Of a DNA stretch of 64,000 nt, positions 47,701-62,700 are shown piece by piece. The stretch comes from Tomocerus qinae. Lineage: Eukaryota; Arthropoda; Collembola; Entomobryomorpha; Tomoceridae. The notes under the pieces are model-generated. The model saw only the letters and a list, made by a program, of their open reading frames with translations. It searched no databases and had not been told where the DNA came from. Position 1 is the first letter of the stretch. Every line of letters begins with the position of its first letter. The stretch lies in NCBI GenBank assembly GCA_020055645.1, contig CM034546.1:63488001-63552000 (forward strand). Direction: 5' to 3'. Position numbers and translations under genes: made by a program.

Positions 47701-50700
47701 AACTTCAGTTCTGACAACCCAAAACTATAACGCAATTTAAAATGCAACCAGGGAACGCTACATTATCCCATAAAATCCGCATGATTAATTTCATAATAAA
47801 CACTGTTTTTAAAAGACTTTCAAACTTATTCGAAACTATAAGTAAACGTTAAAACATTGTTGAGTCATTTCCAGTCATTCTAAAATATTCAAAATTATTC
47901 GGAAAGTTGCGAAAAGTATGGTTTAACTAAAATTTATTCAATTTCCTCTTTATGAGATTTTTAAACATAAATAATCAAAGAAGCATAATTATTTAATACA
48001 GCGTTATGATAAGCTGTAATGTAATAAATAAAAGTTTTTCCAACTAAAAAAGCTGCATTAAACAATCCTATCTTATCTACACATTCATGTATAAAACAAT
48101 ATCTTACTTTGTTTCCCATTGTTGTTTTTTGTAAATAATGTTTTAATTTTGTCAATTATTCGTTTTAAAATTAATTAAATGATAAAAAGAAACAAGCTAC
48201 AAATGCAATATGATTAACAGGTTGGGTACGCAAACATTCCACATTTTTATTTAAGTCTCTTTAGTATTGTTTAGCATGCTATTGAACATTTAAGTCCAGT
48301 TTTATACTTCTCACTGACAAGCTGATATGTCAGGCTGTTTGTGTCACACTGCTGTAATTTTTAAACCTCAATGGTTTTTTATAATTGTAGTTTCAGTTTA
48401 ATTTAAAGGATCTAAAAGATAAAGACACTATTTACAGCATATTACAAACCATTCATATTTATATATGTATTAAATGGGCAGCGTCGTTTAGCAGGGGCGT
48501 CGCAGATGTTGAATTAACCACTATGCAAAAAGCCCATATTTTGCAAAAATTAATTACATAATAGGAAATGTATAATTCTTCTTTCCTTAATAATTTTTAT
48601 CTACAAAACCTATGAGATTACACTGAGTCCTGAACTGTCCAATTGATAACGATAAAGTAGGGAAACACATGGCATATTTGGGTTGAAGAAACCTGGAAAC
48701 AATGGGATTTGAAACTAATAGTTTCATCTAAAAACACCCACAAATATATTTATCATACACTCAATCATATTATCCTAGGCCCTACAAATGCCTGCCGATG
48801 TTTTTGTCAAATCATTTCCTAACTTAGCTCTAATTAATAGAATGGTGCTCATTTCAATAACCATGATTTGTCATTCGCCTACATCTACCTCAACTCACAA
48901 ATGAGTGATATCTCCATGTATTACAAATATTGCAAATGCATCAGCTGAATGAAGCTATGAACTACACAAAACGTATGATTGCCGTCTCTCGTTAAAACAC
49001 GCACACAGGGCACTACACAAACCAACAAATGAAATGGTTTGCAACTTCAACTTCAGTTCTGACAACCCAAAACTATAACGCAATTTAAAATGCAACCAGG
49101 AACGCTACATTATCCCATAAAATCCGCATGATTAATTTCATAATAAACACTGTTTTTAAAAGACTTTCAAACTTATTCGAAACTATAAGTAAACGTTAAA
49201 ACATTGTTGAGTCATTTCCAGTCATTCTAAAATATTCAAAATTATTCGGAAAGTTGCGAAAAGTATGGTTTAACTAAAATTTATTCAATTTCCTCTTTAT
49301 GAGATTTTTAAACATAAATAATCAAAGAAGCATAATTATTTAATACAGCGTTATGATAAGCTGTAATGTAATAAATAAAAGTTTTTCCAACTAAAAAAGC
49401 TGCATTAAACAATCCTATCTTATCTACACATTCATGTATAAAACAATATCTTACTTTGTTTCCCATTGTTGTTTTTGTAAATAATGTTTTAATTTTAACA
49501 ATTATTCGTTTTAAAATTAATTAAATGATAAAAAGAAACAAGCTACAAATGGGGCAATATGATTAACAGGTTGGGTACGCAAACATTCCACATTTTTATT
49601 TAAGTCTCTTTTAGTATTGTTTAGCATGCTATTGAACATTTAAGTCCAGTTTTATACTTCTCACTGACAAGCTGATATGTCAGGCTGTTTGTGTCACACT
49701 GCTGTAATTTTTAAACCTCAATGGTTTTTTATAATTGTAGTTTCAGTTTAATTTAAAGGATCTAAAAGATAAAGACACTATTTACAGCATATTACAAACC
49801 ATTCATATTTATATATGTATTAAATGGGCAGCGTCGTTTAGCAGGGGCGTCGCAGATGTTGAATTAACCACTATGCAAAAAGCCCATATTTTGCAAAAAT
49901 TAATTACATAATAGGAAATGTATAATTCTTCTTTCCTTAATAATTTTTATCTACAAAACCTATGAGATTACACTGAGTCCTAAAACTGTCCAATTGATAA
50001 CGATAAAGTAGGGAAACACATGGCATATTTGGGTTGAAGAAACCTGGAAACAATGGGATTTGAAACTAATAGTTTCACCTAAAAACACCTACAAATATAT
50101 TTATCATACACTCAATCATATTATCCTAGGCCCTACAAATGCCTGCCGATGTTTTTGTCAAATCATTTCCTAACTTAGCTCTAATTAATAGAATGGTGCT
50201 CATTTCAATAACCATGATTTGTCATTCGCCTACATCTACCTCAACTCACAAATGAGTGATATCTCCATGTATTACAAATATTGCAAATGCATCAGCTGAA
50301 TGAAGCTATGAACTACACAAAACGTATGATTGCCGTCTCTCGTTAAAACACGCACACAGGGCACTACACAAACCAACAAATGAAATGGTTTGCAACTTCA
50401 ACTTCAGTTCTGACAACCCAAAACTATAACGCAATTTAAAATGCAAACCAGGGAACGCTACATTATCCCATAAAATCCGCATGATTAATTTCATAATAAA
50501 CACTGTTTTTAAAAGACTTTCAAACTTATTCGAAACTGTAAGTAAACGTTAAAACATTGTTGAGTCATTTCCAGTCATTCTAAAATATTCAAACTTATTC
50601 GGTGCGAAAAGTATGGTTTAACTAAAATTTATTCAATTTCCTCTTTATGAGATTTTTAAACATAAATAATCAAAGAAGCATAATTATTTAATACAGCGTT

Positions 50701-53700
50701 ATGATAAGCTGTAATGTAATAAATAAAAGTTTTTCCAACTAAAAAAGCTGCATTAAACAATCCTATCTTATCTACACATTCATGTATAAAACAATATCTT
50801 ACTTTGTTTCCCATTGTTGTTTTTGTAAATAATGTTTTAATTTTGTCAATTATTCGTTATAAAGATTAATTAAATGATAAAAAGAAACAAGCTACAAATG
50901 GGGCAATATGATTAACAGGTTGGGTACGCAAACATTCCACATTTTTATTTAAGTCTCTTTAGTATTGTTTAGCATGCTATTGAACATTTAAGTCCAGTTT
51001 TATACTTCTCACTGACAAGCTGATATGTCAGGCTGTTTGTGTCACACTGCTGTAATTTTTAAACCTCAATGGTTTTTTATAATTGTAGTTTCAGTTTAAT
51101 TTAAAGGATCTAAAAGATAAAGACACTATTTTCAGCATATTACAAACCATTCATATTTATATATGTATTAAATGGGCAGCGTCGTTTAGCAGGGGCGTCG
51201 CAGATGTTGAATTAACCACTATGCAAAAAGCCCATATTTTGCAAAAATTAATTACATAATAGGAAATGTATAATTCTTCTTTCCTTAATAATTTTTATCT
51301 ACAAAACCTATGAGATTACACTGAGTCCTGAACTGTCCAATTGATAACGATAAAGTAGGGAAACACATGGCATATTTGGGTTGAAGAAACCTGGAAACAA
51401 TGGGATTTGAAACTAATAGTTTCATCTAAAAACACCCACAAATATATTTATCATACACTCAATCATATTATCCTAGGCCCTACAAATGCTCTGCCGATGT
51501 TTTTGTCAAATCATTTCCTAACTTAGCTCTAATTAATAGAATGGTGCTCATTTCAATAACCATGATTTGTCATTCGCCTACATCTACCTCAACTCACAAA
51601 TGAGTGATATCTCCATGTATTACAAATATTGCAAATGCATCAGCTGAATGAAGCTATGAACTACACAAAACGTATGATTGCCGTCTCTCGTTAAAACACG
51701 CACACAGGGCACTACACAAACCAACAAATGAAATGGTTTGCAACTTCAACTTCAGTTCTGACAACCCAAAACTATAACGCAATTTAAAATGCAACCAGGG
51801 AACGCTACATTATCCCATAAAATCCGCATGATTAATTTCATAATAAACACTGTTTTTAAAAGACTTTCAAACTTATTCGAAACTATAAGTAAACGTTAAA
51901 ACATTGTTGAGTCATTTCCAGTCATTCTAAAATATTCAAAATTATTCGGAAAGTTGCGAAAAGTATGGTTTAACTAAAATTTATTCAATTTCCTCTTTAT
52001 GAGATTTTTAAACATAAATAATCAAAGAAGCATAATTATTTAATACAGCGTTATGATAAGCTGTAATGTAATAAATAAAAGTTTTTCCAACTAAAAAAGC
52101 TGCATTAAACAATCCTATCTTATCTACACATTCATGTATAAAACAATATCTTACTTTGTTTCCCATTGTTGTTTTTGTAAATAATGTTTTAATTTTGTCA
52201 ATTATTCGTTTTAAAATTAATTAAATGATAAAAAGAAACAAGCTACAAATGGGGCAATATGATTAACAGGTTGGGTACGCAAACATTCCACATTTTTATT
52301 TAAGTCTCTTTAGTATTGTTTAGCATGCTATTGAACATTTAAGTCCAGTTTTATACTTCTCACTGACAAGCTGATATGTCAGGCTGTTTGTGTCACACTG
52401 CTGTAATTTTTAAACCTCAATGGTTTTTTATAATTGTAGTTTCAGTTTAATTTAAAGGATCTAAAAGATAAAGACACTATTTACAGCATATTACAAACCA
52501 TTCATATTTATATATGTATTAAATGGGCAGCGTCGTTTAGCAGGGGCGTCGCAGATGTTGAATTAACCACTATGCAAAAAGCCCATATTTTGCAAAATTA
52601 ATTACATAATAGGAAATGTATAATTCTTCTTTCCTTAATAATTTTTATCTACAAAACCTATGAGATTACACTGAGTCCTGAACTGTCCAATTGATAACGA
52701 TAAAGTAGGGAAACACATGGCATATTTGGGTTGAAGAAACCTGGAAACAATGGGATTTGAAACTAATAGTTTCATCTAAAAACACCTACAAATATATTTA
52801 TCATACACTCAATCATATTATCCTAGGCCCTACAAATGCCTGCCGATGTTTTTGTCAAATCATTTCCTAACTTAGCTCTAATTAATAGAATGGTGCTCAT
52901 TTCAATAACCATGATTTGTCATTCGCCTACATCTACCTCAACTCACAAATGAGTGATATCTCCATGTATTACAAATATTGCAAATGCATCAGCTGAATGA
53001 AGCTGTGAACTACTCAAAACGTATGATTGCCGTCTCTCGTTAAAACACGCACCCAGGGCACTACACAAACCAACAAATGAAATGGTTTGCAACTTCAACT
53101 TCAGTTCTGACAACCCAAAACTATAACGCAATTTAAAATGCAACCAGGAACGCTACATTATCCCATAAAATCCGCATGATTAATTTCATAATAAACACTG
53201 TTTTTAAAAGACTTTCAAACTTATTCGAAACTATAAGTAAACGTTAAAACATTGTTGAGTCATTTCCAGACATTCTAAAATATTCAAAATTATTCGGAAA
53301 GTTGCGAAAAGTATGGTTTAACTAAAATTTATTCAATTTCCTCTTTATGAGATTTTTAAACATAAATAATCAAAGAAGCATAATTATTTAATACAGCGTT
53401 ATGATAAGCTGTAATGTAATAAATAAAAGTTTTTCCAACTAAAAAAGCTGCATTAAACAATCCTATCTTATCTACACATTCATGTATAAAACAATATCTT
53501 ACTTTGTTTCCCATTGTTGTTTTTGTAAATAATGTTTTAATTTTGTCAATTATTCGTTTTAAAATTAATTAAATGATAAAAAGAAACAAGCTACAAATGG
53601 GGCAATATGATTAACAGGTTGGGTACGCAAACATTCCACATTTTTATTTAAGTCTCTTTAGTATTGTTTAGCATGCTATTGAACATTTAAGTCCAGTTTT

Positions 53701-56700
53701 ATACTTCTCACTGACAAGCTGATATGTCAGGCTGTTTGTGTCACACTGCTGTAATTTTTAAACCTCAATGGTTTTTTATAATTGTAGTTTCAGTTTAATT
53801 TAAAAAGGATCTAAAAGATAAAGACACTATTTACAGCATATTACAAACCATTCATATTTATATATGTATTAAATGGGCAGCGTCGTTTAGCAGGGGCGTC
53901 GCAGATGTTGAATTAACCACTATGCAAAAAGCCCATATTTTGCAAAAATTAATTACATAATAGGAAATGTATAATTCTTCTTTCCTTAATAATTTTTATC
54001 TACAAAACCTATGAGATTACACTGAGTCCTGAACTGTCCAATTGATAACGATAAAGTAGGGAAACACATGGCATATTTGGGTTGAAGAAACCTGGAAACA
54101 ATGGGATTTGAAACTAATAGTTTCAATTAAAAACACCTACAAATAAATTTATCATACACTCAATCATATTATCCTAGGCCCTACAAATGCCTGCCGATGT
54201 TTTTGTCAAATCATTTCCTAACTTAGCTCTAATTAATAGAATGGTGCTCATTTCAATAACCATGATTTGTCATTCGCCTACATCTACCTCAACTCACAAA
54301 TGAGTGATATCTCCATGTATTACAAATATTGCAAATGCATCAGCTGAATGAAGCTGTGAACTACTCAAAACGTATGATTGCCGTCTCTCGTTAACACACG
54401 CACACAGGGCACTACACAAACCAACAAATGAAATGGTTTGCAACTTCAACTTCAGTTCTGACAACCCAAAACTATAACGCAATTTAAAATGCAACCAGGG
54501 AACGCTACATTATCCCATAAAATCCGCATGATTAATTTCATAATAAACACTGTTTTTAAAAGACTTTCAAACTTATTCGAAACTATAAGTAAACGTTAAA
54601 ACATTGTTGAGTCATTTCCAGTCATTCTAAAATATTCAAAATTATTCGGAAAGTTGCGAAAAGTATGGTTTAACTAAAATGTATTCAATTTCCTCTTTAT
54701 GAGATTTTTAAACATAAATAATCAAAGAAGCATAATTATTTAATACAGCGTTATGATAAGCTGTAATGTAATAAATAAAAGTTTTTCCAACTAAAAAGCT
54801 GCATTAAACAATCCTATCTTATCTACACATTCATGTATAAAACAATATCTTACTTTGTTTCCCATTGTTGTTTTTGTAAATAATGTTTTAATTTTGTCAA
54901 TTATTCGTTATAAAGATTAATTAAATGATAAAAAGAAACAAGCTACAAATGGGGCAATATGATTAACAGGTTGGGTACGCAAACATTCCACATTTTTATT
55001 TAAGTCTCTTTAGTATTGTTTAGCATGCTATTGAACATTTAAGTCCAGTTTTATACTTCTCACTGACAAGCTGATATGTCAGGCTGTTTGTGTCACACTG
55101 CTGTAATTTTTTAAACCTCAATGGTTTTTTATAATTGTAGTTTCAGTTTAATTTAAAGGATCCAAAAGATAAAGACACTATTTACAGCATATTACAAACC
55201 ATTCATATTTATATATGTATTAAATGGGCAGCGTCGTTTAGCAGGGGCGTCGCAGATGTTGAATTAACCACTATGCAAAAAGCCCATATTTTGCAAAAAT
55301 TAATTACATAATAGGAAATGTATAATTCTTCTTTCCTTAATAATTTTTATCTACAAAACCTATGAGATTACACTGAGTCCTGAACTGTCCAATTGATAAC
55401 GATAAAGTAGGGAAACACATGGCATATTTGGGTTGAAGAAACCTGGAAACAATGGGATTTGAAACTAATAGTTTCATCTAAAAACACCTACAAATATATT
55501 TATCATACACTCAATCATATTATCCTAGGCCCTACAAATGCCTGCCGATGTTTTTTGTCAAATCATTTCCCTAAGCTTAGCTCTAATTATAATAGAATGG
55601 TGCTCATTCTCTAATAAATTCCATGATTTGTCATCGTCGCCTCACATCTACCTCAACTCACAAATGAGTGATATCTCCATGTATTACAGAATATTGCAAA
55701 ATGCATCAGCTGAATGAAGCTATGAACTACTCAAAACGTAAGATTGCCGTCTCTCGTTAAAACACGCACACAGGGCACTAGACAAACCAACAAATGAAAT
55801 GGTTTGTAACTTCAACTTCAGTTCTGACAACCCAAAGCTATAACGCAATTTAAAATGCAACCAGGGAACGCTACATTATCCCACAAAATCCGCATGATTA
55901 ATTTCATAATAAACACTGTTTTTAAAAGACTTTCAAACTTATTCGAAACTATAAGTAAACGTTAAAACATTGTTGAGTCATTCCAGTCATTCTAAAATAT
56001 TCAAAATTATTCGGAAAGTTGCGAAAAGTATGGTTTAACTAAAATTTATTCAATTTCCTATTTATGAGATTTTTAAACATAAATAATCAAAGAAGCATAA
56101 TTATTTAATACAGCGTTATGATAAGCTGTAATGTAATAAATAAAAGTTTTTCCAACTAAAAAAGCTGCATTAAACAATCCTATCTTATCTACACATTCAT
56201 GTATAAAACAATATCTTACTTTGTTTCCCATTGTTGTTTTTGTAAATAATGTTTTAATTTTGTCAATTATTCGTTTTAAAATTAATTAAATGATAAAAAG
56301 AAACAAGCTACAAATGGGGCAATATGATTAACAGGTTGGGTACGCAAACATTCCACATTTTTATTTAAGTCTCTTTAGTATTGTTTAGCATGCTATTGAA
56401 CATTTAAGTCCAGTTTTATACTTCTCACTGACAAGCTGATATGTCAGGCTGTTTGTGTCACACTGCTGTAATTTTTAAACCTCAATGGTTTTTTATAATT
56501 GTAGTTTCAGTTTAATTTAAAGGATCTAAAAGATAAAGACACTATTTACAGCATATTACAAACCATTCATATTTATATATGTATTAAATGGGCAGCGTCG
56601 TTTAGCAGGGGCGTCGCAGATGTTGAATTAACCACTATGCAAAAAGCCCATATTTTGCAAAAATTAATTACATAATAGGAAATGTATAATTCTTCTTTCC

Positions 56701-59700
56701 TTAATAATTTTTATCTACAAAACCTATGAGATTACACTGAGTCCTGAACTGTCCAATTGATAACGATAAAGTAGGGAAACACATGGCATATTTGGGTTGA
56801 AGAAACCTGGAAACAATGGGATTTGAAACTAATAGTTTCATCTAAAAACACCTACAAATATATTTATCATACACTCAATCATATTATCCTAGGCCCTACA
56901 AATGCCTGCCGATGTTTTTGTCAAATCATTTCCTAACTTAGCTCTAATTAATAGAATGGTGCTCATTTCAATAACCATGATTTGTCATTCGCCTACATCT
57001 ACCTCAACTCACAAATGAGTGATATCTCCATGTATTACAAATATTGCAAATGCATCAGCTGAATGAAGCTGTGAACTACTCAAAACGTATGATTGCCGTC
57101 TCTCGTTAAAACACGCACCAGGGCACTACACAAACCAACAAATGAAAATGGTTTGCAACTTCAACTTCAGTTCTGACAACCCAAAACTATAACGCAATTT
57201 AAAATGCAACCAGGGAACGCTACATTATCCCATAAAATCCGCATGATTAATTTCATAATAAACACTGTTTTTAAAAGACTTTCAAACTTATTCGAAACTA
57301 TAAGTAAACGTTAAAACATTGTTGAGTCATTTCCAGTCATTCTAAAATATTCAAAATTATTCGGAAAGTTGCGAAAAGTATGGTTTAACTAAAATTTATT
57401 CAATTTCCTCTTTATGAGATTTTTAAACATAAATAATCAAAGAAGCATAATTATTTAATACAGCGTTATGATAAGCTGTAATGTAATAAATAAAAGTTTT
57501 TCCAACTAAAAAAGCTGCATTAAACAATCCTATCTTATCTACACATTCATGTATAAAACAATATCTTACTTTGTTTCCCATTGTTGTTTTTGTAAATAAT
57601 GTTTTAATTTTGTCAATTATTCGTTTTAAAATTAATTAAATGATAAAAAGAAACAAGCTACAAATGGGGCAATATGATTAACAGGTTGGGTACGCAAACA
57701 TCTCCACATTTTTATTTAAGTCTCTTTAGTATTGTTTAGCATGCTATTGAACATTTAAGTCCAGTTTTATACTTCTCACTGACAAGCTGATATGTCAGGC
57801 TGTTTGTGTCACACTGCTGTAATTTTTAAACCTCAATGGTTTTTTATAATTGTAGTTTCAGTTTAATTTAAAGGATCTAAAAGATAAAGACACTATTTAC
57901 AGCATATTACAAACCATTCATATTTATATATGTATTAAATGGGCAGCGTCGTTTAGCAGGGGCGTCGCAGATGTTGAATTAACCACTATGCAAAAAGCCC
58001 ATATTTTGCAAAAATTAATTACATAATAGGAAATGTATAATTCTTCTTTCCTTAATAATTTTTATCTACAAAACCTATGAGATTACACTGAGTCCTGAAC
58101 TGTCCAATTGATAACGATAAAGTAGGGAAACACATGGCATATTTGGGTTGAAGAAACCTGGAAACAATGGGATTTGAAACTAATAGTTTCACCTAAAAAC
58201 ACCTACAAATATATTTATCATACACTCAATCATATTATCCTAGGCCCTACAAATGCCTGCCGATGTTTTTGTCAAATCATTTCCTAACTTAGCTCTAATT
58301 AATAGAATGGTGCTCATTTCAATAACCATGATTTGTCATTCGCCTACATCTACCTCAACTCACAAATGAGTGATATCTCCATGTATTACAAATATTGCAA
58401 ATGCATCAGCTGAATGAAGCTGTGAACTACTCAAAACGTATGATTGCCGTCTCTCGTTAAAACACGCACACAGGGCACTACACAAACCAACAAATGAAAT
58501 GGTTTGCAACTTCAACTTCAGTTCTGACAACCCAAAACTATAACGCAATTTAAAATGCAACCAGGGAACGCTACATTATCCCATAAAATCCGCATGATTA
58601 ATTTCATAATAAACACTGTTTTTAAAAGACTTTCAAACTTATTCGAAACTATAAGTAAACGTTAAAACATTGTTGAGTCATTTCCAGTCATTCTAAAATA
58701 TTCAAAATTATTCGGAAAGTTGCGAAAAGTATGGTTTAACTAAAATGTATTCAATTTCCTCTTTATGAGATTTTTAAACATAAATAATCAAAGAAGCATA
58801 ATTATTTAATACAGCGTTATGATAAGCTGTAATGTAATAAATAAAAGTTTTTCCCAACTAAAAAAGCTGCATTAAACAATCCTATCTTATCTACACATTC
58901 ATGTATAAAACAATATCTTACTTTGTTTCCCATTGTTGTTTTTGTAAATAATGTTTTAATTTTGTCAATTATTCGTTATAAAGATTAATTAAATGATAAA
59001 AAGAAACAAGCTACAAATGGGGCAATATGATTAACAGGTTGGGTACGCAAACATTCCACATTTTTATTTAAGTCTCTTTAGTATTGTTTAGCATGCTATT
59101 GAACATTTAAGTCCAGTTTTATACTTCTCACTGACAAGCTGATATGTCAGGCTGTTTGTGTCACACTGCTGTAATTTTTAAACCTCAATGGTTTTTTATA
59201 ATTGTAGTTTCAGTTTAATTTAAAGGATCCAAAAGATAAAGACACTATTTACAGCATATTACAAACCATTCATATTTATATATGTATTAAATGGGCAGCG
59301 TCGTTTAGCAGGGGCGTCGCAGATGTTGAATTAACCACTATGCAAAAAGCCCATATTTTGCAAAAATTAATTACATAATAGGAAATGTATAATTCTTCTT
59401 TCCTTAATAATTTTTATCTACAAAACCTATGAGATTACACTGAGTCCTGAACTGTCCAATTGATAACGATAAAGTAGGGAAACACATGGCATATTTGGGT
59501 TGAAGAAACCTGGAAACAATGGGATTTGAAACTAATAGTTTCATCTAAAAACACCTACAAATATATTTATCATACACTCAATCATATTATCCTAGGCCCT
59601 ACAAATGCCTGCCGATGTTTTTGTCAAATCATTTCCTAACTTAGCTCTAATTAATAGAATGGTGCTCATTTCAATAACCATGATTTGTCATTCGCCTACA

Positions 59701-62700
59701 TCTACCTCAACTCACAAATGAGTGATATCTCCATGTATTACAAATATTGCAAATGCATCAGCTGAATGAAGCTATGAACTACTCAAAACGTAAGATTGCC
59801 GTCTCTCGTTAAAACACGCACACAGGGCACTAGACAAACCAACAAATGAAATGGTTTGTAACTTCAACTTCAGTTCTGACAACCCAAAGCTATAACGCAA
59901 TTTAAAATGCAACCAGGGAACGCTACATTATCCCACAAAATCCGCATGATTAATTTCATAATAAACACTGTTTTTAAAAGACTTTCAAACTTATTCGAAA
60001 CTATAAGTAAACGTTAAAACATTGTTGAGTCATTTCCAGTCATTCTAAAATATTAAAAATTATTCGGAAAGTTGCGAAAAGTATGGTTTAACTAAAATTT
60101 ATTCAATTTCCTATTTATGAGATTTTTAAACATAAATAATCAAAGAAGCATAATTATTTAATACAGCGTTATGATAAGCTGTAATGTAATAAATAAAAGT
60201 TTTGCCAACTAAAAAAGCTGCATTAAACAATCCTATCTTATCTACACATTCATGTATAAAACAATATCTTACTTTGTTTCCCATTGTTGTTTTTGTAAAT
60301 AATGTTTTAATTTTGTCAATTATTCGTTATAAAGATTAATTAAATGATAAAAAGAAACAAGCTACAAATGGGGCAATATGATTAACAGGTTGGGTACGCA
60401 AACATTCCACATTTTTATTTAAGTCTCTTTAGTATTGTTTAGCATGCTATTGAACATTTAAGTCCAGTTTTATACTTCTCACTGACAAGCTGATATGTCA
60501 GGCTGTTTGTGTCACACTGCTGTAATTTTTAAACCTCAATGGTTTTTTATAATTGTAGTTTCAGTTTAATTTAAAGGATCCAAAAGATAAAGACACTATT
60601 TACAGCATATTACAAACCATTCATATTTATATATGTATTAAATGGGCAGCGTCGTTTAGCAGGGGCGTCGCAGATGTTGAATTAACCACTATGCAAAAAG
60701 CCCATATTTTGCAAAAATTAATTACATAATAGGAAATGTATAATTCTTCTTTCCTTAATAATTTTTATCTACAAAACCTATGAGATTACACTGAGTCCTG
60801 AACTGTCCAATTGATAACGATAAAGTAGGGAAACACATGGCATATTTGGGTTGAAGAAACCTGGAAACAATGGGATTTGAAACTAATAGTTTCATCTAAA
60901 AACACCCACAAATATATTTATCATACACTCAATCATATTATCCTAGGCCCTACAAATGCCTGCCGATGTTTTTGTCAAATCATTTCCTAACTTAGCTCTA
61001 ATTAATAGAATGGTGCTCATTTCAATAACCATGATTTGTCATTCGCCTACATCTACCTCAACTCACAAATGAGTGATATCTCCATGTATTACAAATATTG
61101 CAAATGCATCAGCTGAATGAAGCTATAACCTACTCAAAACGTATGATTGCCGTCTCTCGTTAAAACACGCACACAGGGCACTACACAAACCAACAAATGA
61201 AATGGTTTGTAACTTCAACTTCAGTTCTGACAACGCAAAGCTATAACGCAATTTAAAATGCAGCCAGGGAACGCTACATTATCCCACAAAATCCGCATGA
61301 TTAATTTCATAAAAAACACTGTTTTGGAAAGACTTTCAAACTTATTCGAAACTATAAGTAAACGTTAAAACATTGTTGAGTCATTTCCAGTCATTCTAAA
61401 ATATTAAAAATTATTCGGAAAGTTGCGAAAAGTATGGTTTAACTAAAATTTATTCAATTTCCTATTTATGAGATTTTTAAACATAAATAATCAAAGAAGC
61501 ATAATTATTTAATACAGCGTTATGATAAGCTGTAATGTAATAAATAAAAGTTTTGCCAACTAAAAAAGCTGCATTAAACAATCCTATCTTATCTACACAT
61601 TCATGTATAAAACAATATCTTACTTTGTTTCCCATTGTTGTTTTTGTAAATAATGTTTTAATTTTGTCAATTATTCGTTATAAAGATTAATTAAATGATA
61701 AAAAGAAACAAGCTACAAATGGGGCAATATGATTAACAGGTTGGGTACGCAAACATTCCACATTTTTATTTAAGTCTCTTTAGTATTGTTTAGCATGCTA
61801 TTGAACATTTAAGTCCAGTTTTATACTTCTCACTGACAAGCTGATATGTCAGGCTGTTTGTGTCACACTGCTGTAATTTTTAAACCTCAATGGTTTTTTA
61901 TAATTGTAGTTTCAGTTTAATTTAAAGGATCCAAAAGATAAAGACACTATTTACAGCATATTACAAACCATTCATATTTATATATGTATTAAATGGGCAG
62001 CGTCGTTTAGCAGGGGCGTCGCAGATGTTGAATTAACCACTATGCAAAAAGCCCATATTTTGCAAAAATTAATTACATAATAGGAAATGTATAATTCTTC
62101 TTTCCTTAATAATTTTTATCTACAAAACCTATGAGATTACACTGAGTCCTGAACTGTCCAATTGATAACGATAAAGTAGGGAAACACATGGCATATTTGG
62201 GTTGAAGAAACCTGGAAACAATGGGATTTGAAACTAATAGTTTCATCTAAAAACACCCACAAATATATTTATCATACACTCAATCATATTATCCTAGGCC
62301 CTACAAATGCCTGCCGATGTTTTTGTCAAATCATTTCCTAACTTAGCTCTAATTAATAGAATGGTGCTCATTTCAATAACCATGATTTGTCATTCGCCTA
62401 CATCTACCTCAACTCACAAATGAGTGATATCTCCATGTATTACAAATATTGCAAATGCATCAGCTGAATGAAGCTATAACCTACTCAAAACGTATGATTG
62501 CCGTCTCTCGTTAAAACACGCACACAGGGCACTACACAAACCAACAAATGAAATGGTTTGTAACTTCAACTTCAGTTCTGACAACGCAAAGCTATAACGC
62601 AATTTAAAATGCAGCCAGGGAACGCTACATTATCCCACAAAATCCGCATGATTAATTTCATAAAAAACACTGTTTTGGAAAGACTTTCAAACTTATTCGA

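Noticed and set aside
17652-58560. Recurring 64-66-codon minus-strand frames inside the satellite
   Set aside because: Open only in a minority of near-identical units; one-base indels elsewhere close them, so there is no sign of selection for coding.
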